Below are positions 35,644-45,737 of a stretch of 64,000 bases of DNA, piece by piece. Made by a program: the position numbers and the translations under genes. The DNA is from Chloroflexota bacterium. Its GTDB lineage: Bacteria; Chloroflexota; Anaerolineae; Aggregatilineales; J027. The stretch is taken from positions 1 through 64,000 of the forward strand of contig JABFGB010000013.1 of the NCBI GenBank assembly GCA_013112715.1. The letters are read 5' to 3'. The stretch's first letter is position 1; each line of letters starts with the position of its first letter. The notes beneath the pieces were generated by a model. The model searched no databases. It was not told the origin of the DNA and saw only the letters and a list, made by a program, of their open reading frames with translations.

Positions 35644-36222
35644 CTAAAACTCGATATTCAATGCACTTTGAATGCTTGGAGTAACCAGTTGGCGAAAATA
35701 AGCATCCATTTTCTCCGGCGTGACAGGCATATTGTTATCCAGCCACCATTTCAGCAAAGTCAGGAAAGCGCCTGTAATGTAATGGGTCACAATCGGAAGT
35801 GGAATTGGGGACGAACGTTCACCTAATTTATGCCTAAGCTCGGCCTCGAGGTGGGCATTTAAATGTGCCTCAAATGCCTTAAAAATCACTTCAATTCCTT
35901 TGCCCCAGACCAGTGCCTTATAAAGATGATGGTTTTCTTGAGTATGTTGGAACACTTTCAAGGTGGGGAACAGGATATATCCGTCTTGATAGGCTACTTC
36001 TCCCAAATGTCGTCCCACTTCCTCAAACTGGCTGGTCAACAAATCTTCTTTATCCAAATAATGAGCGTAAAACGTAGAACGCCCCACATTTGCACGATCA
36101 ATAATGTCTTGCACCGTAATGGAGTCATAGTTTTTTTCTAACATCAGTTCGAGCAGGGCTGTCGTAAGCAACTGACGAGTGCGCTGAGATCGGCGGTCAT
36201 TTTTGGTGTTTTTCATGGACAT
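35644..36222 (-). CDS. TetR-family transcriptional regulator
   Basis: 192 aa from ATG 36222. A longer reading from ATG 36291 is unlikely because that codon overlaps the gene's own -10 box. The N-terminal HTH is typical: RTRQLLTTALLELMLEKNY, SITVQDIIDRANVGRSTFY, then AHYLDKEDLL. The C-terminal ligand domain is about 130 aa and ends in a helix-rich segment (GAFLTLLKWWLDNNMP), close to the TetR_C_33-like proteins found beside ABC exporters. It is divergent from the ABC transporter operon, with a palindromic operator between, so it probably represses that exporter and itself. The inducer is unknown. Confidence 0.85.
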   Translation of the reverse strand: MSMKNTKNDRRSQRTRQLLTTALLELMLEKNYDSITVQDIIDRANVGRSTFYAHYLDKEDLLTSQFEEVGRHLGEVAYQDGYILFPTLKVFQHTQENHHLYKALVWGKGIEVIFKAFEAHLNAHLEAELRHKLGERSSPIPLPIVTHYITGAFLTLLKWWLDNNMPVTPEKMDAYFRQLVTPSIQSALNIEF

Positions 36223-36267
36223 TTTGGGCTTTCTGTTCAATAGCGGATATTTTGCGCTTTTTGTTGA

Positions 36268-36297
36268 TTGAATCCCGTTCGTGAATCCCATTATACT
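36268..36297 (+). promoter_or_regulatory. Promoter of the ABC exporter operon
   Basis: Plus-strand -35 TTGAAT (36268-36273), 18-bp spacer, -10 TATACT (36292-36297). The expected start of transcription is around 36304, at the edge of the operator. Confidence 0.55.
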
Positions 36298-36318
36298 ACA
36301 AATCGAACAAAGTGTTCA
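36290..36318 (-). promoter_or_regulatory. Promoter of the TetR gene
   Basis: Minus-strand -35 TGAACA (36318-36313), 17-bp spacer, consensus -10 TATAAT (36295-36290). It is face to face with the exporter promoter: the two -10 boxes share the same few bases. Confidence 0.6.
36305..36317. promoter_or_regulatory. Probable TetR operator
   Basis: Perfect inverted repeat GAACA-AAG-TGTTC. It covers the -35 box of the TetR gene and the predicted start site of the exporter operon, so one bound dimer could repress both directions. Confidence 0.5.
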
Positions 36319-36347
36319 TTATCGAATAGAGTGTAAGGAATTCGAAG

Positions 36348-37103
36348 ATGGGGAATCACCGTAATAATAGCAGCCGTGCGCCAGCAACCGACGTAGTGCG
36401 GCTCAAGCAAGTCTCCAAAACCTATGAAACCAGCGCGGGAAGTTTTGACGCCCTTAAATCCATTGATTTGAATATTCAGTCTGGCGAATTTGTGGCCGTA
36501 GTGGGCAAGTCGGGGAGTGGAAAATCAACCCTCCTCAATGTCATTACAGGAATTGATCGCATTACATCGGGCGAGGTATGGGTCAATAACACGGCCCTAC
36601 ATACCCTCAGTGAGAACCAATTGGCTATCTGGCGGGGACGCACTATAGGGATCGTTTTTCAATTCTTCCAATTACTGCCTACGCTGACGGTCATTGAAAA
36701 TGTGATGCTCCCAATGGATTTTGGTGGTCATCTGACCGGTAAACAACGCAAAGCCCGTGCGCTGGAACTTCTAAACATAGTCGGTATTGAGTCACAAGCC
36801 TACAAATTACCGAATGCGCTCTCCGGTGGACAACAACAGCGGGCGGCTATTGCCCGTGCCTTAGCCAATGATCCGCCTATCATTGTTGCCGATGAACCCA
36901 CTGGAAACTTGGATAGCCACACCTCCGAAGTCATCCTTGAATTGTTTGCCTCTCTGATACAAGAGGGCAAAACGATTTTGATGGTTACGCACGAACCCGG
37001 TATAGCGCAGTATACCAATCGAACTATTACGCTGGCTGACGGCGCAATCCTCAGTGACATGATGCCCGAAAGGGGAGGCTATGCTCAACCCACGCTGGCG
37101 TAA
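36348..37103 (+). CDS. MacB/LolD-type ABC transporter ATP-binding protein
   Basis: 251 aa. Walker A is GKSGSGKST at 53-61, the ABC signature LSGGQQQR is at 158-165, and Walker B with the catalytic Glu is [11 protein letters not shown]. The Q-loop region is typical of the MacB/LolD/FtsE class ([15 protein letters not shown]). The gene overlaps the permease gene by 23 bp. It should power an FtsX-like mechanotransmission complex that moves peptides, lipoproteins or drugs away from the membrane, not import. Confidence 0.92.
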   Translation: MGNHRNNSSRAPATDVVRLKQVSKTYETSAGSFDALKSIDLNIQSGEFVAVVGKSGSGKSTLLNVITGIDRITSGEVWVNNTALHTLSENQLAIWRGRTIGIVFQFFQLLPTLTVIENVMLPMDFGGHLTGKQRKARALELLNIVGIESQAYKLPNALSGGQQQRAAIARALANDPPIIVADEPTGNLDSHTSEVILELFASLIQEGKTILMVTHEPGIAQYTNRTITLADGAILSDMMPERGGYAQPTLA

Positions 37104-39456
37104 GGTACTGCGCGACATTCAACAAAATAGGGGACGTGTCGCCTTAACCATAGGCGCTATTGTGGTTGGCATCTTTAGCATCACGTGGGTGTCCACCATC
37201 TACAGCATTCTCTCCCGCGAACTGCATGATAACTATCTTGATACGAATCCTGCATCAGCCATTCTATACACCGATGCGACTAGCCCAGAACTGATGCAGG
37301 CCCTTGAAGCTCTTCCTAATATTGTCCAAGCCGAGGCAATGGAAAGCATCTCAGGTCGTGTTTGGATCGAAGGGGAATGGAAAACCCTAGAACTCTTTGT
37401 TCAGCAGGATTTTGAACACAACCGTATCAACCAACTTGCACCTGAAGATGGGGCCTATCCACCTCCCAGTGGCGAAATAGTGCTGGAACGCATGGCCTTG
37501 TCGGTGGCAGACGCGGAAATAGGCGACAGTCTGCTCATCCAAATTCCCGGTCAGCCCCAAGCGTCACTCCGAATCGCGGGAACACTCCATGACATCAACC
37601 TTGCCCCCGCTTGGCAAGAGGAGATGATCTATGGCTATGTCACAGCCGAAACGCTCACCGAACTTGGTATCACGCCTCGGCTAAATGAAATCCGCATTGT
37701 GGTGACGGGCGATACTTCCAACGAGCAGTATATCCGCGAAGTCACCCAGCAGACCACCGATTGGATGGAAGCTCAGGGCCATCCGGTCTATCGTGTGCAA
37801 ATCCCAACACCCAACGAACATCCACTGCAATCTCAAATGGACTCGGCATTGTTGTTATTGGCTGCCCTCGGTGCAATGGCAATTTTGCTGAGTGCGGTAC
37901 TGATTGGCAACACGATAAGCGCCCTTCTTGCCCAACAAGTCCGCCAAATCGCCGTAATGAAGGCAATTGGGGCACGCCACCAGCAGGTCACGACCTTATA
38001 TTTTGGCATGGTATTGCTCCTCAGCAGTACAGCAGCCGTTATCGCCTTGCCTTTGGGGATATTCGTGGGGCGCGGGATTGCTGATTTCATGGCCTTTATG
38101 CTGAATTTCAATATCCAGAGTTATCGCATTCCGCATCCGGTGATTCTGCTGCAATTGGCGGTCGGGTTGGGGATTCCATTATTGGCGGCAGCCTATCCAA
38201 TATACAGAGGTACACGCCTCACGGTTCATGAGGCTCTCAGCGACTATGGGATTGCTCAAAATCAATTTGGAGAAAGTTGGTTTGACCGCCTGTTAACACG
38301 GTTGCAGGGTTTAGCCCGGCCCTTGATGCTGTCTATCCGAAATACATTTCGCCGCCGCACACGCCTTGTACTCACTTTCAGCACATTAGCGATAGGGGGT
38401 GCGGTTTTTATGGCTGCCCTCAATGTACGGGCTTCTTTGCTCAGGACGATTGATCTACGCTATGAAGGTCTCCACTATGATCTAAATCTTGCCTTCGACA
38501 AGCCCTATCCGATGGATGAACTCGAAACCACTGCTGCCAATGTGCCGGGGGTAGCCTCCGCTGAAAGCTGGGGGCGTAGTTCGGCAGTTATCATCAACAA
38601 CGATGGGACGTCAGGCAATGCCTTTGTTCTGCTGGCCCCTCCGGTAGAAACCAAGCTGATAGACCCTATGCTGATTGAAGGGCAGTGGCTATCGCAAGAA
38701 AATGGGATTGTCCTGAATCATAATCTGCTGGTCGAGTACCCTGATGTACACGTCGGTGATGAAATTACCCTCAGCATCAACGACCAACCCAGTACATGGC
38801 AGGTCATTGGCTTTGTCCGTGAGCCAATTGCACCCCCTCTCGCGTATGTTACCTATACCGATTTTGCACATGTAACAGGTGAAACCGGCTATGCCCAAAG
38901 CCTATATCTTGTCACCGAAGAACATGACGAAGCCAGCCTTCAGACTCTTAAGCAACAGCTTGAAGATGCCTTTGCGACTCAAAACGTCTCGATTATGAGC
39001 AATCAAAACAGTTTTGAGCGTCGCCAGATTATGGAAAACCATGCCATGCTCATCACGAGTTTTCTGTTATTGGCAACTGTGATGAGCACGATTGTCGGTG
39101 GATTAGGCTTGATGACCACCATGAGTATCAATGTTTTAGAGCGTACCCGCGAAATTGGCGTCATGCGAGCCATCGGTGCATCCAACACGGCCCTACTCAA
39201 AATCATCCTCATTGAAGCCATACTCACGGGGATTCTGAGTTGGATATTGGCGGCGGTGATCGCCACCCCCATTAGCTATATCCTATCCCAGTCGTTGGGC
39301 AAAACCATGCTGAATACCTCGCTGGATTTTGCCATCAGCCCGTTGGGTTTTGTCCTTTGGCTTGGGGTAGTTGTACTTTTTTCAATTGCGGCGAGCCTGC
39401 CACCTGCTCGGAGCACCACTCGTTTAACTGTCCGTGACGTTTTAGCATACGAATAA
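37081..39456 (+). CDS. FtsX/MacB-type ABC transporter permease
   Basis: 791 aa; ATG 37081 has GGGGAGG 5 nt upstream and lies inside the ATPase gene. There is an N-terminal membrane helix ([17 protein letters not shown]) and a large extracytoplasmic domain (~40-250). Three helices follow from about residue 255 to 370, then a second single helix, a second extracytoplasmic domain (~440-640) and a final three-helix FtsX domain ([19 protein letters not shown] onward). This duplicated 4+4 layout is that of the long MacB_PCD/FtsX permeases of Gram-positive and Chloroflexota exporters. The '[14 protein letters not shown]' coupling helix motif is clear. Substrate unknown; TetR control suggests a response to a small molecule. 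Confidence 0.9.
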   Translation: MLNPRWRKVLRDIQQNRGRVALTIGAIVVGIFSITWVSTIYSILSRELHDNYLDTNPASAILYTDATSPELMQALEALPNIVQAEAMESISGRVWIEGEWKTLELFVQQDFEHNRINQLAPEDGAYPPPSGEIVLERMALSVADAEIGDSLLIQIPGQPQASLRIAGTLHDINLAPAWQEEMIYGYVTAETLTELGITPRLNEIRIVVTGDTSNEQYIREVTQQTTDWMEAQGHPVYRVQIPTPNEHPLQSQMDSALLLLAALGAMAILLSAVLIGNTISALLAQQVRQIAVMKAIGARHQQVTTLYFGMVLLLSSTAAVIALPLGIFVGRGIADFMAFMLNFNIQSYRIPHPVILLQLAVGLGIPLLAAAYPIYRGTRLTVHEALSDYGIAQNQFGESWFDRLLTRLQGLARPLMLSIRNTFRRRTRLVLTFSTLAIGGAVFMAALNVRASLLRTIDLRYEGLHYDLNLAFDKPYPMDELETTAANVPGVASAESWGRSSAVIINNDGTSGNAFVLLAPPVETKLIDPMLIEGQWLSQENGIVLNHNLLVEYPDVHVGDEITLSINDQPSTWQVIGFVREPIAPPLAYVTYTDFAHVTGETGYAQSLYLVTEEHDEASLQTLKQQLEDAFATQNVSIMSNQNSFERRQIMENHAMLITSFLLLATVMSTIVGGLGLMTTMSINVLERTREIGVMRAIGASNTALLKIILIEAILTGILSWILAAVIATPISYILSQSLGKTMLNTSLDFAISPLGFVLWLGVVVLFSIAASLPPARSTTRLTVRDVLAYE

Positions 39457-39471
39457 TCTGGAGAATACATC

Positions 39472-39594
39472 ATGACTCACACAAAAGCCGTTCGTATCGG
39501 ATTCATCCTCATTGCGATTGTGCTCTTTCTCTTGACACTGCATTTTGGCGGGGGTTGGTTGTTCGAAACTTTCAAAGAGATGCACGGTATGTAG
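39472..39594 (+). CDS. 40-aa single-pass membrane protein of the exporter operon
   Basis: A short frame starts 15 bp after the permease gene, with GGAG 9 nt before the ATG. It encodes a basic N-terminus (MTHTKAVR), one hydrophobic helix (IGFILIAIVLFLLTLHFG) and a short C-terminal tail ending KEMHGM. Placement suggests a small accessory subunit or regulator of the ABC exporter. No homologue family is recognised. The call rests on spacing, the ribosome-binding site and the clean transmembrane pattern. Confidence 0.5.
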   Translation: MTHTKAVRIGFILIAIVLFLLTLHFGGGWLFETFKEMHGM

Positions 39595-39660
39595 TAGACC
39601 CAAGCACCGCAGTTGGCAGCAATTGGGGTGCTTATCCCTTCTGGTATCTCACATACTCGT

Positions 39661-39712
39661 GGGTGCAGCGATTTGCGTGCGAGTTTCGACGGAAGGGCAA
39701 ATGGAATATAGG
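39661..39712 (+). pseudogene. Scar of a serine recombinase 5' end
   Basis: About 50 bp match the first codons of the 33.6-kb recombinase gene. They share GTGCAGCGATTT and CGAGTTTCGACGGAAG exactly, and encode GAAICVRVSTEGQ against RAAIYTRVSTEEQ. Nothing else of the gene remains. The rest of the 39595-39868 interval shows no gene. Confidence 0.65.
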
Positions 39713-39868
39713 GACTTTTTGGGCTGTCAGGTTGCGTCAGGATTCTGTCAAATCCTTATGAACTAGGCGTAGGCATAGTAGGGCAACCCTCTGATTCGCG
39801 TTGATTGATTCCACATTTGAGGCATTCTAAAATTGAAATAGCAGCAATGATATTTAGGAAGGCCTCAG

Positions 39869-42800
39869 ATGCGAAAAATCATTAGCTTGTCAATTTTGGT
39901 GGCCCTTTTTTCAGTCTCTACTTTTTTTATCTTTCCAAAGGACACAACCGCCCAGAGTAATGATGCGTGGTCGCAGATTGTACCGCGTGCCAGTTTTGGT
40001 TACGGCGGGTTGCTTTCGGTCTATTGGTCGCCACTGAGTGGTCAATTGGCGGCAGCCAGTGAAACAGGCTTTCAGTTTTGGAACGAAAACCTTGAACTTG
40101 AAGGCGAACGGCGTTTTGATGAACCCGCTTTTGGGCCGGTACTCTTTAGCCCTGATATGCGGTACGTCGCCGTTGAGCAGGATGGCGGCCTGATTATCCG
40201 CCAAACCCGTGACTGGGCACCCGTGTTGGCGCTTGGTCAATTTGGCTCTCCCTCATGGAGTCCTGACAGCCGTTACTTAGCGGTTTGGGCAGGCAACACC
40301 CTGCGGTTTTGGGATGTGCAGCGAGCGGAGGTCACTCTTGAGGTAGATGAATTAATCAGCAATGGGGGGGCAGTGCAATGGAGTCCCGATAGCGCCGTCG
40401 TCGCTGTTGCTGGCCCCGGTGCGATTGTGATGATTCGTACCGACACAGGCGACATTGTGCGGATTCATCCTTTTGACACGATCCGCGATTTTGATTGGAG
40501 TGCCGATGGCAAATGGTTCGCCATTATTGGGCTGAAAGATCCGCTGCCGCCGGATTTTGATTATGAACATGATCCAATCCTGTATGATCTGGTACGGATG
40601 GATGCCATCACGGGGGAAATTGTCGCCACCTATGATACGTTCTCGGCGGGCATCCCCGGTAGTCGTCACGGCGCGGATAATTTTGTTGCCATCAGTCCGA
40701 ACGGCCAATATATTTCCGCCTACTTAAGGCGATGGGAGCCAGAATCAGACGGCACTTTGGTTGTTCAAGAAACCTCCCCAACACCCTCTCAATCAGACTC
40801 AGGGGCAGGCATGTCGGCAGAGGACGCCGAAGACCTTCAAGTGATGATTGATGAGATTGTGATATGGGCGTTTGAGGTGGATGAATCGGGCGAACTGCTC
40901 AATAACCTCGTGGATGTGTTATTGGCAACTGAGGGCGATAATGTCAGCGCGGCGCTACGTCTTATTGAAGATATTTATCGTGCCGCCCAAGCGAATAATC
41001 TGGAACGCGCCCGCCAATTGATCGAATCCGCCAGCACTTTTGCCGGAACTCCCTCAACCCTTTCGCCGACCAATCCGATTCAATCTACCGGCCCCACGCG
41101 AGAACGTTGGGTAGAGGTCGGCATGGGGGTTTGGGATTTGGAATCACGCCAGCCCATGCAGAATTTTGCTAATCTGGAACGCCCGCTTCAGCAGGTTGGT
41201 TATGTTTCTTGGTCGCCGGATGGAGCGTATTTTGCGACCTCGCGTGATCGTACCCTAACCGTATTTGAAGCCGCCAATGGTGAAATTGTCAACAGCCTAC
41301 GCGCCTATATCAGCAGCACCAACGAGACCTTCTGGACAGATGATGGCACACAGTTGGTGGCGGCAGGTGGTTTATGGGATGTCGCGGGGGTACTGCCCAC
41401 TTACGTAAGTGTCGCCCCACGCCCTCCTGCCTCACCACCAGTTGATCTTAGATTTTTGGAACCAAATCCTGCCACATGGGATTATAATGCCCCGCCCTAT
41501 GAATGGCATGTTGAGCAGGTCTACGCTGACCGGGGACTGGTCATTACCTATGAACAGGATATTGAGTATCCGGGCACGCCTGAATATGAAGACGAAGAGC
41601 CGCCAGAAGAACGTTATATCATCTGGGACATCCCCTCAAAACAGCGCCTAGAGGAACGCACCAATCTCGGCGAACAGACGGCATGGCTTTATGACCTTGA
41701 AAACGCTAATGAACGCGCCAATGGCAACACCTATTTTAACGTTTTGCGGACAACCCGGTTTGTATCCATTGGGGATGATGAAATCATTGACCTCCGTACC
41801 CGCGAAATGACGCGGCTAGAAGTTAATCGTTATGAATGGCGGGAAGTCTGGTTTGGCCCCAATGGGGATCGTATTTATGCGTATGACACTGACCAGCGCT
41901 TTAAGGCGTTTGATCCGATCACAGGCCGCCTACTCTATGAAACCGTGCCTGCTGATCGCAATTCTATGCGCTACACCTCCGACAATTCCCGATTTACGGT
42001 AGTGGATGGGTCGGGTACAGTCTACGCCTACGATTCGGTTTCAGGGGAATTACTCCTAGAGGCGTACACTGGTAGCACCTATCCGCTGATTTTGTGGAGC
42101 GATGACTATCAACGGTTAGCCATCGGCGGCGACAATGATGCCATCCTGATCTATGACATCCCAACGCAAAAACGCTTGACCATCTTGCGCGGACATCACA
42201 ATGATATTTTAAGCATGGATTGGAACCCGGCCTGTGATTATACAAACATCGCCGCCTGCCGCTATATGTTTGTTTCATCCGATGCGGACGGGCGGGTGGT
42301 GCTGTGGGGTGTGCCCGATGGAACGGAAGTGGTGCTGAATCTGCCCGAATATCCTGCCGAAGCATCCTTAGATTTGCCTGTCGCGGCGATTGATTATGGC
42401 GCACTAGAACCCCTTTGGACATATGTTGCCGAAACCGAACATTTTGGGCGGTCAGCGGCGCGTTGGGTTTCATGGGAAAAATGCGCCATCTCGGTCAGCG
42501 GTTATATCTATGACACAAATCTGAAGCTACTCGACGAATACCCTGATGAGCAAGGGTGTGCCGATACGCCCATCAGTGACGAAAGCTACCCTTATGTTGG
42601 GCGGGACACCGTGTATGATGTGGCGGTCAGTGACGATGGCAGACGACTTTTCACAGCAGAAGGTATCGGCGGGCCAAATACCAAAACGGGTTGGTTGCGT
42701 GAATGGAACAGCGAAAGTGGCCGATTTATCACCTATTGGGGTGGTGGCAACCCGCCTTATAATCAAATTGAAGTATCCCCGGATGGACAGTGGATTGCTA

Positions 42801-44149
42801 CCGCGACGATGAGTTATTACGGCTCAGGGGGGCGTGGTCAACTCTGGTCGGCTGATACTCACATCCTCTATCACAGTTTAATTGGGCACACTGATGACAT
42901 CACCAGCCTGTTCTGGCATCCAATCACCGGACAGATTATCACCACCAGCGATGATGGCAGTGTGCGGATGTGGAACACCGACGGCGAAGAAATCGCCCGC
43001 TGGCAGCATGAAACCCGTGCCCCTATCCGTGCGTTACAATGGGGAACACAGATTGATACGCTGCTTATCAGTGCAGGCAGTGACCTGTATCTGCTCGATT
43101 CCTATACCTTGACCGAAACGCGGCGATTCAGCGGTGTCGGGGGCGGTGATTTCGACTGGTCGCCCGAAAGAGACCAACTGGTGGTCATTGGCGTGGATGC
43201 CGTCGTGCGTATCCTTGATTTCGCCAGCGGGTCGGTGCTGAAAGCCGAACGCCGTCATATGCCCTCCATCACTTATCTCGCGTGGCATCCGAGTGGTGAA
43301 TATCTGGCTGTTGCTCGCAGTAATGGCAGTGTTATCCTGTTAGATGCCCTGACGGGGAATGTACGGGCCACTCTTCGCGCCACTGGGCCAGAAATTCGCC
43401 AGATGAATTGGAGTCCCGATGGCAAAAAACTGCTGCTCGATTTAACTGAGGATGCGGTTGAAATCCTCAATGGGGCATCAGGTGAATTGATTACCCGCAT
43501 TGAAAATCAATGGAAGCGGGCCGGGGCATGGTGGAGTCCAGATAGCACCCGTATCGCCTTTGGCGCCTATCCTGACCCCAATATGGGTGTTTATACCTCG
43601 ACTTCATTGGTGTGGGTACATGATGCGACTACCGGGGCGGCCCTCCAACAACTTTCCCTTGATTGGGATGATTACATTTGGTATTGGAATGTCAAACCGT
43701 TTAACTTGTCATGGTCGGACGATAGCCAGCGCCTCGCCGCGTTTTATGGCGGACGCCTGCGCGTGTGGGAGTTGAGCGGGCCGGAAGGCGTCATTTTGGC
43801 GACCCATACCGACATTGGGCGTGAAATGGCCCTGACCGTCTGGGGTGAGGATATGCTCAATTTTTGGATGACAACAGGACACGGGACGCTTGGACTAAAC
43901 AGTGGCGAACTGACCTATATTGAGCAAGGCGGTCTGCCATCCGGAACGCTGATGCGATCTGACGGCAAGGTCTTGCTGGCCCAGAGTCAGATTTTGGATT
44001 TCACCACCTTCTACCCCTTGCAGAATATCAATGGCTTTACCGACGCCGATTGGCATCCCACCTGCTGGACATCCGATTGCCCGGCGATTTTGGCAGTGGC
44101 CTCCGGTTCTAACGTCACCATGTACGGTTATAAGGCCGAGGAGGAGTAA
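39869..44149 (+). CDS. Exported WD40-like beta-propeller protein (1426 aa)
   Basis: ATG 39869 follows AGGAAGG. The N-terminus is a Sec signal peptide (MRKIISLSILVALFSVSTFF, cleavage near TTAQSN). The remainder is built of diverged WD40 blades with W-SPD/SPDG motifs (WSPDSRYLAVWAG, WSPDGAYFATSRD, WHPSGEYLAVARS), probably two or three propellers. They are separated by a low-complexity helical insert around residues 300-400. No membrane anchor or catalytic motif is seen at the C-terminus. It is followed after 4 bp by a second propeller gene. Likely an extracytoplasmic scaffold or ligand-binding protein; exact function unknown. Confidence 0.78.
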   Translation: MRKIISLSILVALFSVSTFFIFPKDTTAQSNDAWSQIVPRASFGYGGLLSVYWSPLSGQLAAASETGFQFWNENLELEGERRFDEPAFGPVLFSPDMRYVAVEQDGGLIIRQTRDWAPVLALGQFGSPSWSPDSRYLAVWAGNTLRFWDVQRAEVTLEVDELISNGGAVQWSPDSAVVAVAGPGAIVMIRTDTGDIVRIHPFDTIRDFDWSADGKWFAIIGLKDPLPPDFDYEHDPILYDLVRMDAITGEIVATYDTFSAGIPGSRHGADNFVAISPNGQYISAYLRRWEPESDGTLVVQETSPTPSQSDSGAGMSAEDAEDLQVMIDEIVIWAFEVDESGELLNNLVDVLLATEGDNVSAALRLIEDIYRAAQANNLERARQLIESASTFAGTPSTLSPTNPIQSTGPTRERWVEVGMGVWDLESRQPMQNFANLERPLQQVGYVSWSPDGAYFATSRDRTLTVFEAANGEIVNSLRAYISSTNETFWTDDGTQLVAAGGLWDVAGVLPTYVSVAPRPPASPPVDLRFLEPNPATWDYNAPPYEWHVEQVYADRGLVITYEQDIEYPGTPEYEDEEPPEERYIIWDIPSKQRLEERTNLGEQTAWLYDLENANERANGNTYFNVLRTTRFVSIGDDEIIDLRTREMTRLEVNRYEWREVWFGPNGDRIYAYDTDQRFKAFDPITGRLLYETVPADRNSMRYTSDNSRFTVVDGSGTVYAYDSVSGELLLEAYTGSTYPLILWSDDYQRLAIGGDNDAILIYDIPTQKRLTILRGHHNDILSMDWNPACDYTNIAACRYMFVSSDADGRVVLWGVPDGTEVVLNLPEYPAEASLDLPVAAIDYGALEPLWTYVAETEHFGRSAARWVSWEKCAISVSGYIYDTNLKLLDEYPDEQGCADTPISDESYPYVGRDTVYDVAVSDDGRRLFTAEGIGGPNTKTGWLREWNSESGRFITYWGGGNPPYNQIEVSPDGQWIATATMSYYGSGGRGQLWSADTHILYHSLIGHTDDITSLFWHPITGQIITTSDDGSVRMWNTDGEEIARWQHETRAPIRALQWGTQIDTLLISAGSDLYLLDSYTLTETRRFSGVGGGDFDWSPERDQLVVIGVDAVVRILDFASGSVLKAERRHMPSITYLAWHPSGEYLAVARSNGSVILLDALTGNVRATLRATGPEIRQMNWSPDGKKLLLDLTEDAVEILNGASGELITRIENQWKRAGAWWSPDSTRIAFGAYPDPNMGVYTSTSLVWVHDATTGAALQQLSLDWDDYIWYWNVKPFNLSWSDDSQRLAAFYGGRLRVWELSGPEGVILATHTDIGREMALTVWGEDMLNFWMTTGHGTLGLNSGELTYIEQGGLPSGTLMRSDGKVLLAQSQILDFTTFYPLQNINGFTDADWHPTCWTSDCPAILAVASGSNVTMYGYKAEEE

Positions 44150-44153
44150 GTCC

Positions 44154-45734
44154 ATGAAATCCAAACTACTCTCGCTTATCTGTACATTCATAATGTCGCT
44201 GATGGTTGTGCCTACAACTACCAGTAGCCCACCGCGCCAAGATGATGACCGGGTACGGATTACGCCGGAAAATATCACGATGGTGAACCCCATCCGGTTT
44301 TTCGAGGGAAATCAAGAGGTCATCTTCGATATCGAGTTCGACCCCACCAGCACATTTTTATCTAGCCTGAGTTTGGCTAGAGATGGCAAGGTTTGGGACG
44401 TAAATTCAGGAACGGAACTGACTGAAGCCGAGGGCTATCCGATTGCCTTTGGGCCAAATGGATTACTGGCCTATGGGGTTCTCACCGAAGTCGTTACAAA
44501 CATGGATTTACCCAACCCCGTGTTTACGGGCCACCAAGCGAATATCCTCAATATAGCTTTTAGCCCGATGGGTGATCTATTGGCTACGAGTAGCGAAGAC
44601 AATACGGTACGTATCTGGGAAATCAATTCGGGCATACAAACGATTACCCTGCGCGGCGCAATGGGTTTTCTGGATACACTTCGTTTCAGCCCGGACGGCT
44701 CTGTATTGGCAATGACCAACTCACCCGCACAAGAAATTCGTCTTTGGAAAACCCAATCGGAATCGAATCGCCAATATCTCGTACCGGGGTTTGCCCCCAT
44801 TGCTTTTGCCCCGGATGCCTCTAAAATCGCCTTTGCTAATGAGGGATATACGGTAACTATCAAAAATATTCACGGTATCTTAAACGAAGTTGCCGAGGCT
44901 GAAATTACCCTCAAAGGGCACCGTGCTGTTATTACAGATATAGAATTCAGCCCAGACGGATTACTGATTGCGACAGCCAGCGAGGATAGTACCATTAGCC
45001 TTTGGGATGCAATCACTGGGGAGGAAATAATTATCTTGTTAGGGCATACCGCTCCGGTAAATAGCCTCGCCTTTAGCCCGGACGGGTCTCTGCTTGTATC
45101 AGGCAGTGATGATCGAAGCCTTCGCGTTTGGGATTTAACGACAGGTGATACCCTAGCGATATTGAATGGTCACAATGCTCAAGTGGAAGATATAACTTTT
45201 AGTCCGGATGGGGTGTTCATCGCTTCTGGGGGAGCAGACCGTTATGTGATTATTTGGGGCATCGGGCAGGCGATTGCTTTGCCACCTGTTGAAGAAATTA
45301 CTCCCCTACAGTCTCCCCTATTCCGCATCAATAATTACGAGGCCATATGCTCTAACCCTGCGGGAGGTGGCGATTGGCCTACAAGCAGTCTCCCCTATAC
45401 CGCCTACCCACCGAATGATTTACCCGCTGAAGTGCAATCCACCCTCGAAACGGGGATTGATGTCATCATCTGTCATGCCTATTCGACCCTCCGCATCGAA
45501 AACTGCCACTATCTCGGCCCCGGCAACTATTCTTACATCTATATCCGCTATCGCACCGATGACACCGTACAACTGGTCAATTACCAGACAGGACAGGTCA
45601 TCACCCAGCGCAAATTTGAAGGGGCGGATCCGCCTGCTTGCCCGGACGAAATTATACGTGGCGAAATCTATGGTGATCCGCCGACCCCCGATGACTGGTT
45701 GTTTTGGGCCTTGGATGAGTTATATCAGAGGTAA
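44154..45734 (+). CDS. Exported WD40-repeat protein (526 aa)
   Basis: ATG 44154 lies 4 bp after the preceding stop with GGAG 9 nt upstream, so I prefer it to an upstream in-frame start at 44031. A signal peptide is visible (MKSKLLSLICTFIMSLMVV). Around seven WD40 blades follow, the clearest being FSPDGLLIATASEDSTISLW and FSPDGSLLVSGSDDRSLRVW, making one propeller of about 350 residues. The C-terminal ~130 residues form a Cys-containing domain (AICSN, IICHA, ENCHYLG, PACPDE) whose conserved cysteines may pair. Sits in the middle of a three-gene propeller operon. Confidence 0.78.
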   Translation: MKSKLLSLICTFIMSLMVVPTTTSSPPRQDDDRVRITPENITMVNPIRFFEGNQEVIFDIEFDPTSTFLSSLSLARDGKVWDVNSGTELTEAEGYPIAFGPNGLLAYGVLTEVVTNMDLPNPVFTGHQANILNIAFSPMGDLLATSSEDNTVRIWEINSGIQTITLRGAMGFLDTLRFSPDGSVLAMTNSPAQEIRLWKTQSESNRQYLVPGFAPIAFAPDASKIAFANEGYTVTIKNIHGILNEVAEAEITLKGHRAVITDIEFSPDGLLIATASEDSTISLWDAITGEEIIILLGHTAPVNSLAFSPDGSLLVSGSDDRSLRVWDLTTGDTLAILNGHNAQVEDITFSPDGVFIASGGADRYVIIWGIGQAIALPPVEEITPLQSPLFRINNYEAICSNPAGGGDWPTSSLPYTAYPPNDLPAEVQSTLETGIDVIICHAYSTLRIENCHYLGPGNYSYIYIRYRTDDTVQLVNYQTGQVITQRKFEGADPPACPDEIIRGEIYGDPPTPDDWLFWALDELYQR

Positions 45735-45737
45735 AAA

